The notes: generated from the letters alone by a model not told the origin. Shown: positions 24,781 through 37,265, counted from the first letter of the stretch. The stretch is DNA of 64,000 bases from Cymbidium sinense (GCA_021442155.1 CM038221.1:48493648-48557647), one strand, 5' to 3'. Program-made: numbers and translations.

Positions 24781-25914
24781 CTGCAGAGTGAAACTTTATC
24801 ACCACCGCTAGTCTCTATCGACCAATTAATTTATTTTGAATATTTAAATTTAAATATGTCAAATTTATCTAAAGTTATATTAATTTTAATATAATAAATT
24901 TTAATAAATATTATATCATGATATTCTAATATAAAATAAATCAAGATGAACCTTAAAACTATTAGAGTTATTTTGAGATTACTATAATACAATTTTTTTC
25001 ATATACATTATTAATCTCAAAATAAGAGTCTGGTAACCGCAGTTTTGAGAAAGCGGTTATTACGTTTTCTGTGAAGGTTGTGATTTGAAAGCTCATTTTG
25101 TTTGAAAACTCAATCAAATGAATCGCTTGTATAAAAATGATTAAAATATCCATATGAACATACGAGCTAAATAATATGAAGAAAATAGGATAACTCATAC
25201 TTATATATAGTCAAGTCAACTAAATTATAGTATGAGATTATACATCTCTTAATAAATAACACTAATATTAAAATTATAAGTACAATAACTAGATCAAAAT
25301 ATTACGCATGTTATCTGCTTGATCGGATCTTTAAAAAAATTTTCTCCATTGCTACCCTCCAAGCATGATCACTGTTTGAAGTGTCACCCTTGTATTCATC
25401 AACTCATATGAAATAGTTGCAATCATCTCATGTTCAATTTCTTGGACACTTGAAAAATATTCTCCCATAATTTCTTTCTCACGTGAAGTGAATACATGAC
25501 ATTGCAAATCACAGTTGTAATACACAACTCTCGAATCAGTAGAGATCCTCAAACTCATATTTCTTGAGATAAATTTGTATTAACAATAAAAAATATTAAT
25601 ATTAAGAGTAGTAAAGTGATTGCATGAAACTTTCATTCATCATATTTATCACCATTAGATATGAAACAAGCAAGTATAAATAATAATAGAAAAGCAAAAT
25701 AAGAACACAAGAACAAGACTTAGATGCATGATCTAAACACGTCTATGAAGCAGATAATTCTTTGCATTCGTTAATAGAGAAAGTATCATGGTAGAGAAAT
25801 GGACTACTAAATATTCACTTCCAAGCAATATTTTTCTAACCAACTCATTCTAGTAACAATTTGAATGATAAGGGTTATATAAACCAATTACAAATAGCAA
25901 TTAATCATAATCTA
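24781..25914. other. AT-rich intergenic DNA, one unassigned short frame
   Basis: No recognised family. A minus-strand frame at 25352-25558 (68 codons, with EKEIMGEYFSSVQEIEHEMI) has some coding look and lies just 3' of the Harbinger relic; it could be a further decayed part of that element or chance. No terminal repeat was found. Confidence 0.4.
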
Positions 25915-27130
25915 ATCACTATCTGAAGCATCTATAATCTGTTCTTGTAACTCTTTCATTTCTTCAGCTCCCTCTCCATCCTGTATCTCAAATTATGTTG
26001 TATGTTGACTAGTTTCTATCATTGAGTGCCCCAATTGATACTCAAATGCTTCAGGTGAAATAAATGATAAATGATTGATCATTGTCTATAATGTTGAACT
26101 TAATATCATGGTGGGATGAGTGGCAACGTATATAATTATGTAGAGTCATTGTAGCCGTAACTATTTTAACCTACTTTTTAAGAAATATGTATGCATATCG
26201 TGCAGAATAACCCATTTATTCTTCTATACTAGATAAACTCGCTCAATTACACCGCACAACGATGAGTATTATTTATTAAATAATTCTTTCCCATAATGAC
26301 TTGACTGCTCCTTTCAAAATCATGGATATGATATTTTGTTTTCAGAAAAAGCTTCAAGAACCCTCGTTGTATCATATAACCAAAGATCAATAATGTAATA
26401 TTTTCATGTTTAAATTTATAATTATAAGCACCAATAGTTTTTTTTTGTAATGAATAAATGATTCAATATAGTAATATTTAGAGGAGACAATGGAAAGTTC
26501 TTTTCTCTATGTCATATGACATTCTTGAATATGCAACTATAATGTGCACTTCCTTCTCAACTAGTCATTAAAAGGTGAAACACATGTTGAAATCACATAT
26601 TGTCATTATGTTATGGTGAAGCTACATCAATCAATATAAGCTACCTTATAACTTGCAAGCACCGAGCATCGATATGTGTCTGTCAATTACTCAAATGCAA
26701 TCCTACATCAGAGTTTGATACATAACTAGGTGGTAATCAAAAGTGAATTTTGACACATAAACTTAAGAATGAAGCTTACCTTGAAATATGGCATGTATCG
26801 ATAATTCTGCAAAATGTCATCTGGTATATTCTGAGAAGTTGAATCTATTGGCTTTATAACTTTAGTTGATAAACTTATCAAAGCTTCAAGACCAATAGAA
26901 AAGTATTTGCTTATGATTTCAAATGAGTGTTGAGATCGCTCGCTGGTCACCCTGATAGATTCATTATGTTATAATATATATAGTGTAAGGGCCAACACTT
27001 CTCTAGTTATAGTTATGGTTGATCCATATAGTCCATACAAAATTTCTAACTCTTACAGATAAGTAAAATTATTTCATAAAATATGTTATGAAATCTTCAC
27101 GAGTGCTGCAAATAACTCAGTGATCCATTT
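25915..27130 (-). pseudogene. PIF/Harbinger transposase (nuclease) relic
   Basis: Read on the minus strand, pieces follow the plant HARBI1-like nuclease in order: ALTLYIL-HNESIRVTSERS (about 27000), QHSFEIISKYFSIGLEALIS, IPDDILQNYRYMPYFK (26780), then THIDARCLQ near 26660 (the D of the family's GAIDGTHI catalytic motif is lost), CDFNMCFTF near 26600, and SSLCGVIERVYLV near 26270 (family RHSSLRNVIERCFGVLK). The last part, EEMKELQEQIIDASDSD, ends at a stop near 25917. Stops and frame changes are spread throughout. No companion Myb-like ORF, terminal inverted repeats or TWA target duplication were found. Confidence 0.72.
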
Positions 27131-28768
27131 TTCTCTAATAAATTTAGAAGTCATACATGGAGTAGTGTATACATAAGTCTCATAATACTCAATTATTAAG
27201 CATACAATAACAATAGCGTCATAGCTTGATTGTCATCATCACTTTCCATAACGCAAGAGTTAGAAAATATATTCTTCACTATGTAAGCCATCACAGATGT
27301 AGCTACTAAACAAAATTCATATATCAAAATATTACATAGCAAAATAAACCAAACTACTATTAATTTTTAAAAAAGTTCAGGAAACAAATACATCATATAG
27401 AGAGAGCAAACCAGCTATTACCAATTTATAAAGAATTTCAAGACAAAACATATACTAAAACATCATATACTAAAGGCAGTCTAGCTAAACATCGCATTTT
27501 TTCAAAATAATATCGAAGAAAATGAACTCTTCATTCAGGTGCCATTGCTATAAAGATCTCTCGTTTGTTCGCATCTTTAAGCAACCTCGTTAAGTGTAGA
27601 TAAAGTAAATATCTTCGCAAATTATAAGATCCTATTATTTTCACACAAACGTAGAAACTCATATGTATTAAATTTAAAAATGCAAATTTCATGCTCTTTC
27701 CTAAACTAATCATTACTACCAATCTTTTGAGCTATAGTAATATAAAAAAAACTATGACTCATTCCAAAATAAGCTATAGCAATTAACATATTCTTAATTA
27801 CAAAGTTAGATCACACATTAGAAAGAAAATAATCTGTATCACAAATTTTCTCTTAATACAACTTGAACCAGTACATATCTGTAACCGACAAATTTTATTT
27901 TCTCTTTTAAGGAACCATGAATAAGTATATGATTCTTGATTGAGTCCATAGAACTATTCTAGATTGCTTTGCAAAATAATTTTTCTAACAAAAAGGAAAT
28001 TGTTTCACTAATAGGAAAATAGATGGTTCCAAATGAGGTAGGAATTAATGAAGACGATATTAGAGTAGTAGCATTTAAACAGAAGTTCAAAATACATGAG
28101 AAAACATATAAGAAAAAAAGATCATTGAGATGAAATCTGCTGGATGAGAACTACAACATAGGGTCAATGACAAATCCAGAGGTGAAATAAATCATAATGG
28201 CTAGTACGTGCAAGAACCGAGCCAATATACCAACAACAACCACAATAGAAAGATACAATTCAGCTTTAGGCCCACTGCATTCAGATTAGTTATTTACTTT
28301 TCAGTTTCCTGCTTAGTTATATGTTCACCAACCGGTGAGGAAACTGGAGAAAATACAAGCCAATAACCCCTAATTTATATAGAGTATTTTCTTCATCAGC
28401 TTGAAGGTTGTTAGGTACAATCCAACAATAAAGTTGAAATAGAAACACTTCTGTGCAAACCATTTGCTAACGTCACAGATAAATGCAGTCTTTCATGCTT
28501 TGTTCTTATCAAAAGACTACCAGAGATTAGCTAAAGTATTGGAAGCACATACAAAACTTGATGGCTCATGTTGTATGCCATTAGACATTTACATTTTACT
28601 AAAATAAAAAGTTTATTTCAGGCATTAGAAACATCAATATAAACCAACTGAATTTCATCAAATACATTGTAACTTGCAACCTTTTCTCCTCAAATAAAGA
28701 ACATAGCAAAACCCTATGTAATCTTTACATAACAACAAGCATCAATAATGAGATACTTGTGTTTATCA
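27131..28768. other. AT-rich intergenic DNA, nothing recognised
   Basis: Between the Harbinger relic and gypsy copy A. One minus-strand frame (27531-27722, 63 codons) has no family resemblance. Confidence 0.5.
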
Positions 28769-29683
28769 TGCTAGAAAACCACAGGGAAGTAAGAGTTTAT
28801 GTCTTATTTTATTGGAGTTCAGACACGATATTTCAACAATTAATAAGAAAACTAATTTTACGTGGAAAAACCCGAATATGGTAAAACCACGCCGAAAAAA
28901 ATCTTCCACTATGTATTTATTTTGAGTACAAAGTTTTCCTTCGGGACGATTAATCAGTATGAGAATCGACAATGAGAATCCTGAATCGCAACGCAGCCTA
29001 TATAGTCACGTCGTGAGTTGTTGCTGGTAGTAGATGATGGTGAATAGCGGAGATCGAGGGCCAGCCGATGACCGTGGAGAGATGGCCGGCGATGGTTGGC
29101 GGCGGGATCGCGGTGGCGATAATGACCGGCGATGGCGATACGACGGACCGCAGTTGCCGGTGATGTGGCGGTGACAACCGGCAAAGATGACGACGAGATC
29201 CGGTGTCACACGCGGCGGTGGTGGTTGGCAACCAACAGGGGTGGTCGGCGACCGTCGAGTGGTAGCATGATTATGCTTGGAGAATTTTCAAGCTTTAGAG
29301 CTCTCTCCTCTCTCTTGCTTGGGCTCCCCTCATGTGAAAAATGAGGCTATTTATAGATTGGAAGAGTGGCATTTTTGTAAATACATGCAAAACCCGAACC
29401 ACTCCACTCCATCGATGGCTCAAAATGATTCCTTTGATCATTTGATATATTTTAAGTATTTGAATGCTCAAATGAAGTCAGAATTATGAGATCTTAGGCT
29501 TGTTATATCCGACTCGTCGAGACACTCAATTTGACTATAAACACTCCATATTTAAGAGATATTTAGGATTCAACTAATATCCCAAAATTTCCAATGATAT
29601 TTTAAGTGCTTGATCTAGTTTCAACTTAGGATCAACTTGCTGACATTAAGATTGATACTTGACTAGTGATATTTTAAGTGTAA
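28769..29683 (-). repeat. gypsy copy A 3' LTR
   Basis: About 915 bp, matching the 5' LTR along its length. In element orientation it starts TTACACTTAAAATATC (the TG has become TT) and ends GGTTTTCTAGCA. It holds the TATAAATAGCC promoter word (29345-29358) and the GC-rich tract at 29040-29240. Frames such as 28954-29231 are by-products of that tract. Confidence 0.85.
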
Positions 29684-30339
29684 TATCGCCTTCCAATTTT
29701 GGATGACATTATCTCAACCGTCCAAAAATATATGCATCAAATACTTGAAAATAACAAATTCTTTAATAAAATTTGTAGGTCCATTAACCATACATTTTGA
29801 GATAACAGATCTTCATGGGAGCATAAGATTATGATTACAAGCGGGCGCAGATGTAGTATGCATGTACCGATGTAAGGTTTTGGGGTTATGGACCCATCTG
29901 ACGCACCCGAGGTGGCGCCACCTCTCTCGCCAAGATCCATATGCGGCCGCAGATGCATGCGGCTGGGCGATGCGGGAGCATCGGGCTGGATGGCGCCGCC
30001 AATAATGGGGCCATATTCGAAATGCGTGGTGCGGGAGATACCGGAGTCCGACGGAGGAGGAGCGGGCGAGCGTGCAGGCCGGTCGTAGCGCGGATCGCGC
30101 AAGAATGGGCCAGGCTGAGCGGAGCATGGGCGCGAACAACGAGCGGCGAGTGAAGTATGGCGCTGAGATGCCTGCGAAATGTCCATTTTGCCCGTTTGGC
30201 CCGTTTCACCCATTTTGGGCGAGCTGAGTTTTGCGCTTTTCTTTGATTTTTTACCTTTGCCATGGGGTCTATAAAACCCCAGGGCTAAGGGAGAAGACAC
30301 ATCTCATATGCTCAGTGTTCCTCTTCTTAATAGGGTCAT
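29684..30339 (-). other. gypsy copy A 3' interior, GC-rich, before 3' LTR
   Basis: 29880-30230 is GC-rich and corresponds to copy B 49740-50160, with GCATGCATG- and GCGGCCGC-type words. Several overlapping long frames exist on both strands (for example 29737-30300), as expected from GC-rich DNA with few stops; none resembles a known protein. The stretch 29690-29850 matches copy B 50160-50310 in inverse. Confidence 0.65.
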
Positions 30340-30690
30340 TGAGACGATCGAGGCCCGTAGTCATAAGTTCACGACTCGATTTTTTCGAAAGGGCGCCAAT
30401 CCCTCGTGACGACCAGTCGAGGCGATCAAAGCCCGTAGTTCATACGATGAGACTCTGGTTTTCTCTCGAAAGAGGCATCAACTGTCCTCGTCGAATTGAC
30501 TGGATTCGGAGGCGATCAAAGCCCGTAGTTCATACGGTGAGGCTCTGATTTTGCCTCGAAAGAGGCATCAACTATCCTCGTCTGGAGGTGATCAAGGCCC
30601 ATAGTTTACTCTGAGGCTCAGCTTTTCCCTTGAAAGAGCGCCAACCATCCTCATCGAACCGTGGTTGAAGGCCATCAAGGCCCATAGTAA
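30340..30690 (-). repeat. gypsy copy A tandem repeat, ~90-bp units (downstream array)
   Basis: About four units built on GCGATCAAAGCCCGTAGTTC, ATACGRTGAGRCTCTG and CGAAAGAGGCATCAAC words, as in copy B 49080-49620. On the plus strand (antisense to the element) units stay open for EAIKARSSYGEA and PRKR peptides. Confidence 0.78.
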
Positions 30691-30799
30691 ATACTTCTTC
30701 TTGTAGAAAATTGGATTTCTTAAAACTTCAATAGATGATTTAACAGTTGATAACTTGCATGAAAGGGGTAGAATCGAATACACTGAGAATTTTTGACTC

Positions 30800-31140
30800 A
30801 TCTGAGGTTGTTTGTCAAAGTGTTACTTGATGACGCTAACCTATATGGAAGAGGTCGAATTGAATCCACAAGATTTTGACCTACGAGGTTGTTTGTCGAG
30901 TGAGATGGCGTTAACTGTATGGAAGAGGTAATTGAATCCATTGAGGATTTTGACCCATCTCGAGGTTGTCAAAGTGTTACTTTATAACGTTAACATGGAA
31001 AATTGAATCAATCCGCCGATTTTGACATATCGAGGTTGTTTGTCGAGTACCAGATGGCGTTAACTGTATGGAAGAGGTCGCAGGATGTCCACCAAGGACC
31101 TTTTGACCTATCCTAGGTATCAGCCAAAGTTTTACTTGAC
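30800..31140 (-). repeat. gypsy copy A tandem repeat, ~90-bp units (upstream array)
   Basis: Recurrent plus-strand words GTTAAC(T)GTATGGAAGAGGT, GATTTTGACC(T/C)A and GAGGTTGTTTGTCGAG appear about every 80-100 bp, with indels. The same words, inverted, occur in copy B at about 48540-48800. Non-coding. Confidence 0.7.
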
Positions 31141-31479
31141 TTTTTACTTATATGGAAGAAATCCGATCAAGTTCCCTTGGGATTGATCATGCCTTGATTG
31201 AGATACAACGTGAGTTGTATATTTCTCAAGTGAGAGGATTAAATGAAGAAGAAATAAGCTTGTAAGAAAAAGCCATAAACTTATTACTTTGATAATATTA
31301 GTGATACAATATTGTCATAAAATAACTTAACAAAAGGGACGAGATACATTTTTAGAGGGAGTTAACAAAAGATAAGAGGTGGAGAGGAAAAGATAAACAG
31401 AGTAAATTAAAGCATGCAATATTTATGCACCAAGAATTACATATAACACTTTTCGAGACCCTCTATGTTCCAAGTTTTA

Positions 31480-31990
31480 GAGAAGATTTTTTCTTTGGAT
31501 CTTTGGTCATGACGGTTGGTCATCGATAATAAAGCGGGAGCAAGTCTTTTACAGCAAAGCCCTCGGTACTTCTTTATCTTGAAGATTAAAATTCGATATT
31601 GAAGGTCACAAGGGCGTGGTTGAACTTATCTGAGGTAACATAATTATGCTATTTGTTGATTTCCACAGACCACTCCAACCCCAATGGTGGTTTGAAAATT
31701 CATCTTAAGATGAGTTATCGAAGTGACATCGCCGAAGATTGATTGGAGGGGTCTTCCAAAGATAGCTATGCTAAATTTTACTTGACCACTATGAATTGAA
31801 CTAAGTATGTGACTTGTTGAGGAAATTCTAGAACAACGGAAGGGTGATTGTCCCCCCCCACTGCAGTGATTATCAAACCCATATAACTAGGTTGAAGTTT
31901 GTTCTTCACCACGCCCATGCCAAGAAAGGTGGAGTAAAATAAAACATCAATGAAACTCTCATTATCAATCAAAATTCTCTTAACAATATA
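31480..31990 (-). pseudogene. gypsy copy A aspartic protease
   Basis: Starts ILIDNESFIDVLFYSTF: the catalytic D-N-G-S of the family is D-N-E-S here. It continues GLIITAVGGDNHPSVVLEFP and VTYLVQFIVVK (31778). Beyond a frame break, pieces equivalent to copy B 47900-48231 (SVLHLKMNFQ-like, ending in LLPRLYD-like) are seen to about 31490. No reverse transcriptase follows. Confidence 0.78.
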
Positions 31991-32284
31991 ATAGGAGTCA
32001 CCAATCGCAGATTACAGAGGATCTTTATCTGAAACTTGGATTCCTTCCAAATTTGAGTCATTAAAAGTGATGGGATGATTAATACAAGATTTTCTTAACT
32101 CTAGCTCTTCAAAGGTGGCGATGAAGACTTGATTAGATAGTAGTGACCCACATGCAATCGTTTTAATTTCTCTAACTATTTGTCGACTATTGTGTTATTT
32201 CTGTGATGATTGTGTCGATTTCCCCCCAATTGGAGCGATGTTTGCTTGAGTTGATTGGTTTTGCACAAATTGACACAGATATCC

Positions 32285-32479
32285 CTATTGAATTAGCCTT
32301 TCAATCTCTTCTTTAAGTTTACACGTCTCTGTAGTATGTCCACGACTTTGATGGAAGTGACAATATTTCTCCTGATTTCCTGAAGTTGGTTTCAGTAGAT
32401 GTGGCCACTTAATAGTCTCTTCATCTCGAATGGTCATCAAGACGTTAACACGAGATGTGTTTATTGCTGTGTATTCCAT
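32285..32479 (-). pseudogene. gypsy copy A gag zinc knuckle
   Basis: Contains KYCHFHQSRGHTTETCKLKE followed by EIERLIQ, the CX2HX3-4GHX4C-like knuckle found at the end of gag in Tat-type gypsy elements. Open for 64 codons, and separated from the main gag by a decayed linker rich in basic residues. Confidence 0.8.
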
Positions 32480-32689
32480 TTCCAGTCGTGGTTCGTGTCG
32501 TTGATGTGGGGGCCGTGGAGGGAGATCATGACTGTCTTGTTGCTTCTTCTGATGGGATTGTTGATCTGTGTTTCCTAAAGCACTCTTACGTTTTCCTATG
32601 GATTGTTCAAATTATTTTCGGTGGGCATTAATAACCTCATCAGCAAAAATCTGCGCTTCCACACGGTGAACCAAGTATATAAGATCGTG

Positions 32690-33419
32690 ATCTCGCATTA
32701 GTAACGAAAAGAAGACGGAGCCTTCTAAGGAAAACTCATCTTAATAATTCAGGGTCTACCCCAGGTATTTGACGAGCTTCTAAGGAGAACTTCTGGAAGT
32801 ACTCTTTAAGTGATTCGCCTTCATTTTGACGGATGCCTGAGAGATGAGAGGAATCTTTAATGATCCTCCGATTTGTAATGAACTGATCTACAAAAATCTT
32901 GGCGAGTTTGCCAAAGGTATGGATAGATCCTCTTGGAAGGGAGTAAAACTAAGTGCGGGCCTGACCCTTAAAGGTGATTGGAAAAACTTAACAAAACAGT
33001 GTGTTAGGAGCTCGTTGGATATGCATGATGGTTCTGTAATGATCGATGTGTTCATATGGGTCAGTTGTCCCATCATAAGAATCGATGCTCAGAAGCTTGA
33101 AACCTATGGGAATGGGATGTTGAAGAATATCTTCAGCTAAAGGTGAAGACTCCTCATAGCCGCGGTGAGGGGGAGGATGATTTTTATCTTTAAGATGAAA
33201 TTCGTCTTGCATTAAGCGTTGTAATTCTACACGTATAACATGACGAGTGGAGTCAACAGGACCAGAACGTGCCACGCTACCCGCAATAATTGGTAGATTA
33301 GCGGTCAGTTGAGCTTCACATGATGGATGAGTAGAACTGGCAATGTCAAGGAGATCAGCATCACGGTCTGGAAGCGGAGGAACTTTAGTGTCAAGAAGAT
33401 TAGTATTTTGACCTCCCAC
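32690..33419 (-). pseudogene. gypsy copy A gag
   Basis: Open from 33419 (MGGQNTNLLD) to 32988, containing FKLLSIDSYDGTTDPYEHID and HYRTIMHIQRAPNTLFC, the start of the retrotransposon gag domain. In shifted frames it continues GQARTWFYSLP-like, NRRIIKDSSHLSGIRQNEGE and SLKEYFQKFS, EARQIPGVDPELL to about 32700. Frame breaks occur near 32985 and 32730. Copy B has the same protein at 46288-47150. Confidence 0.82.
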
Positions 33420-33709
33420 GACTAACGATCGATCTTGGGGGAGATGTGTTTGCTGGTAGTGTATCGTGTTCCTAAAAGTCGGATCATCTTATTTTGAGAC
33501 TCTTCCATTCGACACACACGATTTTCTAAAGAGATTCCTTCACCTCGGGGTCACGCTATCGGGGAAGTGAGGTCGAAGCTTGCGTCCTTGGTTCAAGGAT
33601 TGGTTTGAGGAGGAGTTGAGGAGGTTCCGTTGTTAGAGTATTGCCATGATGCGTGTGTCCATGAAAATTGTGATTGAGGTATTTTCCAGACGACGATCAA
33701 ACTATTGCG

Positions 33710-34646
33710 TGCTAGAAAACCAATTACAGTAGAGTAAGATTTTACGTCTTAGCTTTGTTGTGGAGTTCAGCACACACATAAATATTTGAAGAATTAATAA
33801 GAAAACTGCATAATTTTTACATGAAAAAATCCCAGGAATAGAGTAAAAAACTACAGAGCCTAGCTAAGTATAAATCTTCCACTATGTATTTATTTTGGAA
33901 TACAAAGTTTTCCCGATACGGAATTACAAAATTGTATATGAGAAGGGCTAACAATGGGAATCCCAGAATCAGACAATAATAGCTATATAGTCACGCTCGT
34001 TAAAATTACTAGTAGTAGTAGATAGATGATCAACGACTGATGATGAAGGTCATCGTGATGGTGACCGGCGGAGATGGCCGGCGATGGTCGGCGGCGGTGA
34101 CCGGCGTCGGTGGCCGGCGATGATGACCGGCGATTGTTATAGTGGTCGGTGACAACCGCAAGATTGACGATCGGTGGATCGGTGGCGGCGGCGGTGGTTG
34201 GCAACCAACGGGGTGTTTACCGCCGAGCAACGACATTTATGCTTGGAGAATTTTCAAGCTCTCTCCTCTCTCTTGCTTGGGCTCCCCTTATGTGAAGAAT
34301 GAGGGGATATTTATAGATTGAAAGAGTGGTGTTTCTGTAAATACATGCAAAACCCGAGCCACTCCATTCCATCGAACGACTCAAAATGATTCTTTTGATC
34401 ATTTGATATATTTTAAGTATTTGAATGTCCAAATGAATCAGAATTATGAGATCTTGGGCTTATTAGATCCGACTCATCGAGACGCTCAATTTGAGTATAA
34501 ACACTCCATGTTTAAAGAGCTATTTAGAGATTTAAATATTCTAAAGTTTCAAATGATATTTTAAGTGCTTGATCTAGATTTAGCTTAGGATCAACTTGCT
34601 TTGGACATCAAGATTCGTACTTCGACTAGTGGTATTTTAAGTGTCA
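33710..34646 (-). repeat. gypsy copy A 5' LTR
   Basis: About 937 bp. In element orientation it starts TGACACTTAAAATACC and ends GGTTTTCTAGCA. It has a TATA box (CTATAAATATCC near 34307-34318) upstream of the shared GAGGGGAGCCCAAGCAAGAG block, and a GC-rich tract of CCGGCG/CACCGC words at 34040-34200. An ATC microsatellite lies just outside (34652-34675). Confidence 0.85.
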
Positions 34647-34702
34647 TATTAATCATCATCATCATCATCATCATTAACTCCTTTACAAATATAATCAAAC
34701 CA

Positions 34703-35050
34703 TTACAAGCAAAAGTAATTGGCAGGCAATTGTATACATTGCAAGAACCAAATTAATAGACGAGGGTTACCTTCATGATATATGAAGTCGGAGCTAGACG
34801 AGGGTGAAACCCGAGGAGGGAAGCGGAAGTCGGAAATAGATGAGGCTTCTGGATGCTCAAATCCACCTGATGCCCACAGTTCTATGCCGATAAAGAACAC
34901 AAGGAGATCGAAGAAGAGTCCCTGCGGGTGAGATTGGCTGCGGCGAGCGGATTCCGCAAGAAAAACCCTCGTTTTCCTCCGGCAAAAGATGTTGAGGGCA
35001 TAAAGAACAAGAAAAGATGTTTGAGGGCAGCGAGAACGATCATTCGGCAC
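34703..35050 (-). CDS. possible first exon of an unidentified membrane protein gene
   Basis: A 115-codon frame on the minus strand, MPNDRSRCPQTSF onward, with a hydrophobic segment GLFFDLLVFFIGIELW that could span a membrane, then a serine-rich stretch. A donor-like CATGAAG|GTAACC lies near 34774, so coding may end there and continue elsewhere; gypsy copy A starts only 57 bp downstream of the frame, possibly in the first intron. Base composition is richer in GC than the surroundings. I do not recognise the protein. It may equally be chance, or the overlapping plus-strand frame at 35017-35274 may be the real one. Confidence 0.25.
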   Translation of the reverse strand: MPNDRSRCPQTSFLVLYALNIFCRRKTRVFLAESARRSQSHPQGLFFDLLVFFIGIELWASGGFEHPEASSISDFRFPPRVSPSSSSDFIYHEGNPRLLIWFLQCIQLPANYFCL

Positions 35051-35274
35051 GGATGCCCCTGAAAGTTAAAATGCGGAGGGGTAATTTAGGGGACAAAATA
35101 TACGATCGCCGTGGAGCGAAGGTCGAATCGCAACTTGCGGTGGCTGCGATTCCCAAATTTTATGAAACAAACGCTTCGTGCTTTAGTTTTACATGCGTAC
35201 AACCGGTACCAAACATAAATCTAACAACTTTTATGCCTAGCTATCATGGTGTAATTTGCACTAAAATATTTTGA

Positions 35275-36772
35275 TATATTTTTCCTTTCATATATTTTTA
35301 TTATTGAAAATAAAATAGATCAATTAGATGAACGATTTTAATAACTGTATTTAATTTGTTATCATAATAATAATTGAAGATACCCAAATCCCTTTTAGCA
35401 CAAAAGACTTGACTTTTTCGTAGTGGATATTCAGGCAACAAGGTATTATTCAAACTAAGAGAAAGTCTAATTAAAGCATGAACAAACGGCGAAGAGCTTG
35501 TTCCTCAATTCATGATGAATTAAAATAAGAAAAAGCTTTATATATATGAAAAGCTTTAAAGAATAATTATAAACTATCTTGAGACCATTTGAAAGCCAAA
35601 CATTATCCGTAATACGCTCACAATGAGTGAATGGGTGAGATAAATCCGATAAATTTAAAATTGCTCAATTTAAAGCCTATTAAAGTATTTTGATTTTTAA
35701 AATATATCAGATAATTTCAAACCATTTGATGCATTGTTAATGATTACGTTAGAAACAAGAATACATCACTAAAAATTTAAAATAGATCTTGTTTGTATAG
35801 ATAAAGGATTGGATTTTTTTAGTTGCGAGAAATCTATAATTCAAAATAATGAACTTAAGAGCAACTCATTTCCGTCATTAGTCTCTTATCCATCATTGAT
35901 CAATATAGGCATCTATTATGTCGCATGTTCAACCAACTTTGATGTATATTATCCTCCATTTTGCATCGCATGTCATTGATCATAGCTAATATCAATTATT
36001 ATTCATTTACTATTGATTGTCATCAACTAACATTGATGTTCATCATCGACAATTGGTTTCTCTCATCATCACCTGTGCCAAATGATGCCCAGTTCGTCTT
36101 CTTTCAATGCTTTCTAATGCACTTTATTGATGTTATAGGAGACATTTCTTCCTAATTCAGATCTTATAATTTTTTTTTCTAGCTATGAAGAAAGCCAATC
36201 CTTCATAATCTTTAATGGAATTATTTTAATTGACCTGAACCTTATAGTTTTTTCATTTTAAAGTTTTCACATAAAAGTTATCTCTTTGACGAGTTTTTAG
36301 CTAGAAGTTATCAACACCGACAATTGGTTTCTCCCATAATCTTTAATGAAATCATTTTAAAGTTTTCACCTATATTGAAGCAAATATGACATTGATTTGC
36401 TTGAACAATAGCATTACCTTTATAAAACCTTTGGGCGATTTGTGTCCTTGGGGATTAATAGAGGAAGAGTTTAGGGAGCTGACTTAGGATTATATTTTTC
36501 ATTTGGTTGGTAATTGAGTAGATTAATATCATGTTCTTCATCATTTAATTGGCTAGTAGAGAAATTGAATATTTGTGTTAGATATCTAAACATGCTATAA
36601 CCTTCATGAAAACATCAACCTAAGAATCCTAAGATAATTTTTTTTCTCTTATGTACTCAAATTATCTCTCTCCCCTTCCAATAAATATATTTTTACTATC
36701 AACACATGACTCCTATAATTGAATTGGCATACATGAAATTCATTCAAATTTGTAAAAATTTTATTCAAAAAT

Positions 36773-36805
<33 letters not shown>

Positions 36806-37265
36806 CCCTTGATTTATATATATACTTTGTACACACGATATTGCGAGACTACAAGTTTATATATGCAAAGTAAAGTAAATGCATAGATTTTAATTTTTTG
36901 ATGTTTGGCTTGAAGTAAAGTAAAATTTCTAAGCTAATATAATGTATTCCAAATACATTAAAAGTTATTTTGATGAGAATTCCGATGAGAATTCCAAATA
37001 CACCGCCAATAAAGTGCCGTTCTGCCGCCGCTCGATCGACCGCCGTCAGACGCCGCTCGCCCCAGCCGCCGGCCGTCATTGCCATGCCGTCAAGGCCAAA
37101 ACCTTCAAAATATTTTACATTATATTTTTTAATCAAAAAAAAATAAAGTCATGAATTTGTAAAACTCTCAACCAAACAACTATAAAGTAATCCATTACAT
37201 CAGATTCTTTTTTGCATTCTTTTTTCAGCCAACCAAATAGTCCCATAATACAAGTAGACATAAAA
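35275..37265. other. intergenic AT-rich DNA with a small GC island
   Basis: No gene was recognised. A TA microsatellite lies at 36776-36804. At 37010-37090, just left of MULE C, is an 80-bp GC-rich island of CGCC/GCCG words; the frames through it (36849-37136 minus, 36942-37154 plus) match nothing I know. Confidence 0.5.

Larger units (their letters stand above)
28769..34646 (-). mobile_element. gypsy-type gag-protease-only LTR element, copy A (TR-GAG/LARD-like)
   Basis: A 5.9-kb element in minus orientation: 5' LTR 34646-33710, primer-binding-site region, gag, protease, two tandem-repeat arrays, a GC-rich stretch, then 3' LTR 29683-28769. Flanks TATTA (34647-34651) and TATCA (28764-28768) are a 5-bp target duplication with one mismatch. 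The coding part stops just after the protease, where autonomous Ty3/gypsy elements continue into reverse transcriptase; none is found, so it must borrow enzymes. The gag type and the 3' repeats resemble the Tat/Ogre branch. Copy B at 45181-51119 has the same design in the opposite orientation. Several stops break the frames. Confidence 0.85.

Noticed and set aside
28954..29231. Three overlapping minus-strand frames rich in H, R, P and T
   Set aside because: Products of the GC-rich tract in the gypsy LTR; the same tract makes similar frames at 33983-34236 and 45503-45900.
29737..30300. 187-codon minus frame and overlapping frames on both strands
   Set aside because: GC-rich interior of gypsy copy A has few stops in all frames; the frame crosses into non-coding 3' sequence and resembles no protein. 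Kept only as a region note.
36849..37154. Frames through the GC island left of MULE C
   Set aside because: Short, both strands open, no family; composition alone explains them.
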